Shown here piece by piece: positions 54,113-59,192 of a DNA stretch of 59,192 bases (the first letter of the stretch is position 1; each line of letters starts with the position of its first letter). The notes under the pieces are model-generated. The model saw only the letters and a list, made by a program, of their open reading frames with translations. It did no database searches and was not told the DNA's origin. The position numbers were made by a program, and so were the translations under genes. The stretch is from assembly GCA_945889195.1 (NCBI GenBank), contig CAMDBB010000008.1, positions 1-59,192 on the forward strand, given 5' to 3'. Source of the stretch: Bifidobacterium breve (GTDB lineage Bacteria; Actinomycetota; Actinomycetes; Nanopelagicales; Nanopelagicaceae).

Positions 54113-54904
54113 CTAGTGCTCGTCGGCAAGGGCGCCGGCGATGTAGAGAGCTGTGAGCAGGGTAAATATGTACGCCTGCAGGCATTGCACCATAAATTCG
54201 AAGAATGTAAGGGCAATACCAAAAGTAAATGAGAAGGGGCTAAAGAGCTTCATGATCAAATGTTCATCGCGAAGCATGTAGTCGCCACCCATGATAAAGA
54301 CCAGCAATAACAAGTGGCCAGCGAACATATTTGCAAATAAACGTAATGAGAGCGTTAGCGGGCGAACCAAGAAGAAAGTTGCAATCTCAATGGGGGTGAG
54401 CAAGATATAAACCGGCTTGGGAACCCCAGGCATAAAGGCAATCTCTTTCAGGTACTTACCGAGCCCCTTCTTGCGAATACCCACGTAGTGGAATACGCAG
54501 AAGGTAAAGATGGCAAGTACATACGGGAATGCCACGTGTGACATCGCAGGAAATTGTAGGAACGGAACAATTCCGAAGATGTTATTGGTTAATACAAAGG
54601 TAAAGAGAGTGAATAGATATGGAACAAAGCGCATGAATTCGTGGCCAATGACGTCACGAGCAAGGTCATTACGAACGAAGGCGTACACGCTCTCACCCGC
54701 AAATTGCAGTTTTGAAGGAACGACTGCAGCTTTACGTGCAGAGAGGATGAAGAAGACTGAAACGAGAATTACTGAGAGAAAAACGAGGAGAACTGGCTTG
54801 GTTAGCCATTCGATTGATTCAAAAATTGGTGGGAGATTAAAGTCATTTGTGCTTGGTGGGACGAAGCCATCACCTTCAGCGTAAAAACGACCAGACGCGG
54901 GCAC
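54113..54904 (-). CDS. atpB: ATP synthase a subunit
   Basis: A 263-residue Fo channel subunit with about six helices. The essential Arg lies in RPLTLSLRLFANMFAGHLLL. Other conserved parts are FTLFTFVLTNNIFGIVPFLQ and QCLQAYIFTLLTALYIAGAL. It is the first gene of the operon; no atpI is found upstream, where only about 130 bases separate it from the next gene. Confidence 0.96.
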   Translation of the reverse strand: MPASGRFYAEGDGFVPPSTNDFNLPPIFESIEWLTKPVLLVFLSVILVSVFFILSARKAAVVPSKLQFAGESVYAFVRNDLARDVIGHEFMRFVPYLFTLFTFVLTNNIFGIVPFLQFPAMSHVAFPYVLAIFTFCVFHYVGIRKKGLGKYLKEIAFMPGVPKPVYILLTPIEIATFFLVRPLTLSLRLFANMFAGHLLLLVFIMGGDYMLRDEHLIMKLFSPFSFTFGIALTFFEFMVQCLQAYIFTLLTALYIAGALADEH

Positions 54905-55007
54905 GCATACTCCTTGAATTGAGAGGGTCTACCAGAATGAGCGCTTCGGGGAGAAAGCAGGGCAACCTTATGGGCAAAACCCACTCTCTGTGAAATCGAG
55001 TCGGCCT

Positions 55008-55021
55008 CCCCACGGGTGGGG
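55008..55021 (-). terminator. possible hairpin after the 117-residue gene
   Basis: CCCCA pairs with TGGGG around a CGGG loop, 14 bases after the stop of the gene at 55035-55388. It has no T-run; the role is uncertain, and it lies within the atpB leader. Confidence 0.3.
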
Positions 55022-55034
55022 CTCATCACTTCCT

Positions 55035-55388
55035 TTATGCGGGCGAAAGTAGCCCAGCTAGCTCGCTTTCAGGCTGGCGGATGGTGAAGATCCAGCGCTC
55101 AAAGGGGCCACTGGCAAAGGTCAGAACGCAGCCCTGGCCACGCCCCTTCATCGCCACGAAATCCTTATATCTACGACCTCGCAAGGTGCCCAAGAGCACC
55201 ACATAAGGAAAGGCAGTACCTGGGGCTCTTATTCCACGTAGGACATCAGATCGCCAGAGCTGTTCTACGGATTCAACGCTAGTGAGTGCAGAACGCGCAG
55301 CCCGTGGTGATGAGTGCAGGGCCCCCATCTTCTCCCAGAATGAGAGTTGGAGAATGAGCTCGTCACCTTCAATTACAACCTTTGCCAT
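55035..55388 (-). CDS. conserved actinobacterial protein, unknown
   Basis: A 117-residue protein. The segment LRGIRAPGTAFPYVVLLGTL, then RYKDFVAMKGRGQGCVLTFA and WIFTIRQPESELAGL, matches a small family of actinobacterial proteins with a GxRxPGT...GT pattern, of unknown function. The fold may be a compact beta barrel, but this is not certain. It lies between rpoC (after its terminator) and the ATP synthase genes, on the same strand. Confidence 0.75.
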   Translation of the reverse strand: MAKVVIEGDELILQLSFWEKMGALHSSPRAARSALTSVESVEQLWRSDVLRGIRAPGTAFPYVVLLGTLRGRRYKDFVAMKGRGQGCVLTFASGPFERWIFTIRQPESELAGLLSPA

Positions 55389-55405
55389 GTGCCAACTCTA
55401 TCTGA

Positions 55406-55446
55406 CAAAAAAGAGCCCGTCTGCGAATTAACGCGGACGGGCTCTT
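55406..55446 (-). terminator. rho-independent terminator of rpoC
   Basis: The stem AAGAGCCCGTC/GACGGGCTCTT, with an inner GCG/CGC pair, is followed on the minus strand by TTTTTT. It lies about 15 bases after the rpoC stop and ends transcription of the rpoBC operon. Confidence 0.95.
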
Positions 55447-55460
55447 CTCTATAACTTAAG

Positions 55461-58400
55461 TTATCGAGGAATCTCGACTTCATCGAGACGAACAGCTTCA
55501 CCTGAACCCTGTTGATCAAATGGAGTGAAGTCATATTCATCGTAGGCTGCGTAGACCGCTGCCTTCGCTTCTTCCGTTGGCTCAACTCGGATATTGCGGT
55601 AACGGGCAAGGCCTGTACCTGCAGGAATCAACTTACCGATGATGACGTTCTCCTTAAGACCGAGAAGTGGATCTGACTTCTCAGAGAGCGCAGCGTCTGT
55701 AAGTACGCGAGTTGTTTCTTGGAATGAAGCCGCTGACAACCATGATTCGGTCGCAAGAGATGCCTTGGTGATACCCAGAAGTTCTGGGCGACCAGATGCA
55801 GCCTTGCCACCGGTTGTCACAACGCGACGGTTTTCAGCTTCGAAGCGTCCACGTTCTACGAGTTCACCTGGAAGCATTTCAGTATCGCCAGCTTCAAGAA
55901 CTGTGATGCGCTTGAGCATCTGGCGAACAATTACTTCGATGTGCTTATCGTGAATGCCTACGCCCTGTGAGCGGTAAACAGATTGAATCTCGTTAACCAA
56001 GTGAACCTGAGTTGCACGTGGTCCGAGAATACGAAGTACCTGCTTTGGATCAATAGCGCCGACGACCATCTTCTGGCCTACTTCAACGCGAGTTCCTTCT
56101 TCTACAAGTAGCTTCTGACGGCGTGTGATTGGGTAAGCAACTTCTTCGCCACCATCATCTGGGGTAACGATGATCTTCTTACCCTTTGCATCTTCGCGGA
56201 ATGACACAACGCCTGCAGCTTCTGCGATTGGCGCAACACCCTTAGGTGTACGCGCTTCGAAGAGCTCGACGATACGTGGAAGACCGTGAGTGATGTCATC
56301 ACCTGCAACGCCACCGGTGTGGAAGGTACGCATTGTGAGCTGTGTACCTGGTTCACCGATTGACTGCGCTGCGATAATTCCGACTGCTTCACCAACTGCA
56401 ACGAGTTGACCTGCAGCAAGTGAGCGACCGTAGCAAGCTGCGCACTGTCCGACCTTGCTATCGCAAGTGAGAACTGAGCGAATCTTTACTTCGTCAACGC
56501 CTGCAGCAATAAGTGCATCGATAACTCGGTCTCCAAGATCTGAGCCAGCCTTAGCAAGTACTTCGCCATTGATTTCAATGTCATCAGCCAAAGTACGGCC
56601 GTAAACAGATGTTTCAACGTGATCGTGCTTAACAAGGTTGCCAGCTTGCTGACGTAGTGCGATTGGAAGTACGAGACCACGATCGGTTCCGCAATCTTCT
56701 TCGCGAATGATTACATCCTGTGCAACGTCGCAGAGACGACGTGTGAGGTAACCAGAGTCAGCGGTACGAAGCGCTGTATCTGCAAGACCCTTACGTGCAC
56801 CGTGTGTAGAGATGAAGTACTCAAGAACTGACAAGCCTTCACGGAAATTGGACTTAATTGGGCGAGGAATAATTTCACCCTTTGGGTTAGCCACGAGTCC
56901 GCGCATACCTGCAATCTGACGAATCTGCATCATATTTCCGCGAGCACCTGAATAAACCATCATCCATACTGGGTTGACGCGTGGGAAGTTATCTTCCATC
57001 GCCTTACCAACTTCAGCTGTTGCCTTAGTCCAGATTTCGATGAGCTCTTGGCGACGCTCGTCATCTGTGATGAGACCCTTTTCGTACTGTGATTGAACCT
57101 TGTCAGCCTGTGTTTCGTAGCCGTCGAGGATTTCACGCTTACGTGGTGGGGTTACAACATCTTCGATACCGATTGTTGCGCCTGCACGTGTTGCCCAGTG
57201 GAAACCAAGTGACTTCAACGCATCAAGCGTTGCAGCAACGGTGACCTTTGGATAGAACTCAGCGAGCTTGTCGACGATTGCACCGAGAGCCTTCTTGGTG
57301 ACATCGTGATCAATGAATGGGAAATCAGCAGGGAGGGCTTCATTGAAGAGTGCGCGACCGATTGTTGTCTCAAGAGTTTCTCCCTTGACGCGAATCTTGA
57401 TCTTTGCCTGGAGTGAAACAGAGTGCTGATCATGAGCCATGATCGCTTCTGCAACAGATCCAAATGCGCGGCCTTCGCCGAGTTCACCGATGCGTTCCAT
57501 GGTCAAGTAATAGAGACCAAGAACCATGTCCTGTGTAGGAGATGTGATTGGACGACCGTTAGCTGGTGACAAGATGTTATTTGAAGACAACATCAAGATA
57601 CGAGCTTCAGCTTGTGCTTCAGCAGAGAGTGGAAGGTGGACAGCCATCTGGTCACCGTCGAAGTCAGCGTTAAATGCTGTACATACGAGAGGGTGAATCT
57701 GAATTGCCTTACCTTCAACCAGCTGTGGTTCGAATGCTTGGATACCTAAACGGTGAAGTGTAGGAGCGCGGTTCAGTAGTACTGGATGCTCGGCGATAAC
57801 TTCTTCGAGGACATCCCATACAACTGGACGAGCACGTTCAACCATGCGCTTTGCAGATTTAATGTTCTGCGCGTGGTTAAGATCTACAAGACGCTTCATT
57901 ACGAATGGCTTGAAGAGTTCGAGCGCCATCTGCTTAGGCAGACCGCACTGGTGCAACTTCAACTGTGGACCAACAACGATTACTGAACGACCTGAGTAGT
58001 CAACGCGCTTTCCGAGCAAGTTCTGACGGAAACGTCCCTGCTTACCCTTGAGCATGTCTGAAAGTGACTTCAGTGCACGGTTTCCTGGGCCAGTTACTGG
58101 GCGACCACGACGACCGTTGTCGAACAACGCATCTACAGCTTCCTGCAACATACGCTTTTCGTTGTTAACGATAATTTCTGGAGCACCGAGATCAGCAAGA
58201 CGCTTCAAACGATTGTTACGGTTGATAACGCGGCGATAGAGATCGTTGAGATCTGATGTCGCAAAGCGTCCACCATCGAGCTGAACCATTGGGCGCAGAT
58301 CAGGTGGGATAACCGGTACGCAATCGAGAACCATGGATGCTGGGTGGTTGCTCGTTGTCATGAATGCATTGACGACCTTGAGGCGCTTGATAGCACGAGT

Positions 58401-59192
58401 CTTCTTTGCACCCTTTCCATTTTCTGAAAGGTCAGTAAGCATTGCATGTTCAGTTTCGAGATCGAAAGTTTCGAGGCGACGCTTAATTGCAGCAGCGCCC
58501 ATATCTCCCTTGAAGTACATGCCGTAACGGTCACGCATTTCACGGTAAAGGTTCTCATCACCTTCGAGATCTTGAACCTTGAGGTTCTTAAAGCGTGACC
58601 AGACATCTTCGAGACGTGTGAGTTCGCGCTCTGAACGCTCGCGGATTGACTTGAGCTCGCGCTCTGCAGATTCACGAACCTTGCGCTTTACATCTGACTT
58701 CGCATCATCGGCTTCGAGTTCAGCAATATCTGCCTCGAGCTTCTTGGTGCGTGCATCAAGATCAACATCGCGCTTTGTTTCGATCTTCTTGCGATCATTT
58801 GCGAGCTTCTTCTCGAGCTGTGGCATATCTTCTTCGCGAGCTTCAGCATCAACTTCTGTGATCATGTAAGCGGCGAAATAGATAACCTTCTCAAGATCCT
58901 TAGGAGCAAGGTCGAGTAGGTAGCCAAGGCGTGAAGGAACTCCCTTGAAGTACCAGATGTGGGTTACAGGAGCTGCAAGCTCGATGTGTCCCATACGTTC
59001 GCGACGAACCTTTGCACGTGTTACTTCAACACCGCAACGCTCGCAGATGATTCCCTTGAATCGAACGCGCTTGTACTTACCGCAATAACATTCCCAGTCA
59101 CGAGTTGGTCCGAAGATCTTCTCGTCGAAGAGTCCGTCCTTCTCTGGCTTGAGTGTGCGGTAGTTGATTGTCTCTGGCTTCTTTACTTCGCC
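55461..59192 (-). CDS. rpoC: RNA polymerase beta' subunit (5' end outside the window)
   Basis: The largest subunit of RNA polymerase; 1243 residues are visible and about 25 N-terminal residues lie beyond the right edge. The frame begins [20 protein letters not shown]. Zinc site 1 is in WECYCGKYK and [11 protein letters not shown]; the catalytic NADFDGD lies in [18 protein letters not shown]. The second zinc cluster is in CGTDRGLV and [16 protein letters not shown]. The sequence closely follows the mycobacterial pattern. An internal Met (58994) is not the true start because the conserved N-terminal region continues upstream. Confidence 0.98.
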   Translation of the reverse strand, partial: GEVKKPETINYRTLKPEKDGLFDEKIFGPTRDWECYCGKYKRVRFKGIICERCGVEVTRAKVRRERMGHIELAAPVTHIWYFKGVPSRLGYLLDLAPKDLEKVIYFAAYMITEVDAEAREEDMPQLEKKLANDRKKIETKRDVDLDARTKKLEADIAELEADDAKSDVKRKVRESAERELKSIRERSERELTRLEDVWSRFKNLKVQDLEGDENLYREMRDRYGMYFKGDMGAAAIKRRLETFDLETEHAMLTDLSENGKGAKKTRAIKRLKVVNAFMTTSNHPASMVLDCVPVIPPDLRPMVQLDGGRFATSDLNDLYRRVINRNNRLKRLADLGAPEIIVNNEKRMLQEAVDALFDNGRRGRPVTGPGNRALKSLSDMLKGKQGRFRQNLLGKRVDYSGRSVIVVGPQLKLHQCGLPKQMALELFKPFVMKRLVDLNHAQNIKSAKRMVERARPVVWDVLEEVIAEHPVLLNRAPTLHRLGIQAFEPQLVEGKAIQIHPLVCTAFNADFDGDQMAVHLPLSAEAQAEARILMLSSNNILSPANGRPITSPTQDMVLGLYYLTMERIGELGEGRAFGSVAEAIMAHDQHSVSLQAKIKIRVKGETLETTIGRALFNEALPADFPFIDHDVTKKALGAIVDKLAEFYPKVTVAATLDALKSLGFHWATRAGATIGIEDVVTPPRKREILDGYETQADKVQSQYEKGLITDDERRQELIEIWTKATAEVGKAMEDNFPRVNPVWMMVYSGARGNMMQIRQIAGMRGLVANPKGEIIPRPIKSNFREGLSVLEYFISTHGARKGLADTALRTADSGYLTRRLCDVAQDVIIREEDCGTDRGLVLPIALRQQAGNLVKHDHVETSVYGRTLADDIEINGEVLAKAGSDLGDRVIDALIAAGVDEVKIRSVLTCDSKVGQCAACYGRSLAAGQLVAVGEAVGIIAAQSIGEPGTQLTMRTFHTGGVAGDDITHGLPRIVELFEARTPKGVAPIAEAAGVVSFREDAKGKKIIVTPDDGGEEVAYPITRRQKLLVEEGTRVEVGQKMVVGAIDPKQVLRILGPRATQVHLVNEIQSVYRSQGVGIHDKHIEVIVRQMLKRITVLEAGDTEMLPGELVERGRFEAENRRVVTTGGKAASGRPELLGITKASLATESWLSAASFQETTRVLTDAALSEKSDPLLGLKENVIIGKLIPAGTGLARYRNIRVEPTEEAKAAVYAAYDEYDFTPFDQQGSGEAVRLDEVEIPR

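Overview
The window looks like a chromosome segment of a low-G+C, streamlined actinobacterium, most likely a freshwater planktonic lineage such as Nanopelagicales (acI; Ca. Planktophila / Nanopelagicus). The grounds are actinobacterial gene order (RNase H/phosphatase - zinc-ribbon protein - AhpE - DUF3052 - homodimeric aceE; atpBEFHAGDC near a PduO-type adenosyltransferase and murA), an actinobacterial MurA with Asp in place of the catalytic Cys, the GlgE/GlgB glucan pathway, very short intergenic gaps and many apparently leaderless genes. The lineage is inferred from gene content, not from a search.

Layout. 0-1.3 kb: a PGPGW membrane protein (cut by the edge) and a TerC-family transporter under a probable yybP-ykoY manganese riboswitch. 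1.4-11 kb: an eight-gene inositol operon (iolA, iolB, iolD, iolE, Gfo/Idh, transaldolase-like, Gfo/Idh, iolG) with no iolC, iolJ, transporter or regulator. 11-14.7 kb: small genes, an odd tRNA, an LmeA-like DUF2993 gene flanked by a copy of the rnpB 3' end, the RNase P RNA gene, a formimidoylglutamase-like gene and a 65-codon relic of histidine ammonia-lyase. 14.7-24.8 kb: a sugar island with a TIM-barrel isomerase, a cytoplasmic MGH1/GH63-like glycosidase, a LacI regulator, a Gfo/Idh dehydrogenase, a CehA/McbA-type PHP hydrolase and a complete carbohydrate ABC importer. 25-29.5 kb: a second terC with an in-frame amber codon, conserved actinobacterial housekeeping genes and tRNA-Val. 29.5-36.1 kb: aceE, glgE, glgB. 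36-45.8 kb: a mixed set (MFS, thioredoxin-TPR, DUF4032, AI-2E family, hydrolase, aldehyde dehydrogenase, ABC exporter, a secreted Pro/Lys/Thr-rich protein). 45.8-48.1 kb: a PduO-type adenosyltransferase, murA and a small membrane protein. 48.2-54.9 kb: the complete F1Fo ATP synthase operon. 55-59.2 kb: a small conserved protein and rpoC (5' end outside the window).

How it fits together: two separate polyol/sugar catabolic blocks feed central carbon flow (malonate semialdehyde to acetyl-CoA; pyruvate to acetyl-CoA by AceE), GlgE/GlgB store glucan, and the ATP synthase and RNA polymerase genes form the conserved core. The points most worth attention are the sugar island beside a truncated hutH, the inositol operon with a transaldolase-like protein but no kinase or aldolase, the rnpB-end duplication around the DUF2993 gene, the tRNA with an abnormal anticodon arm, and the amber-interrupted terC. 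No transposase, integrase, CRISPR array or prophage gene was seen.
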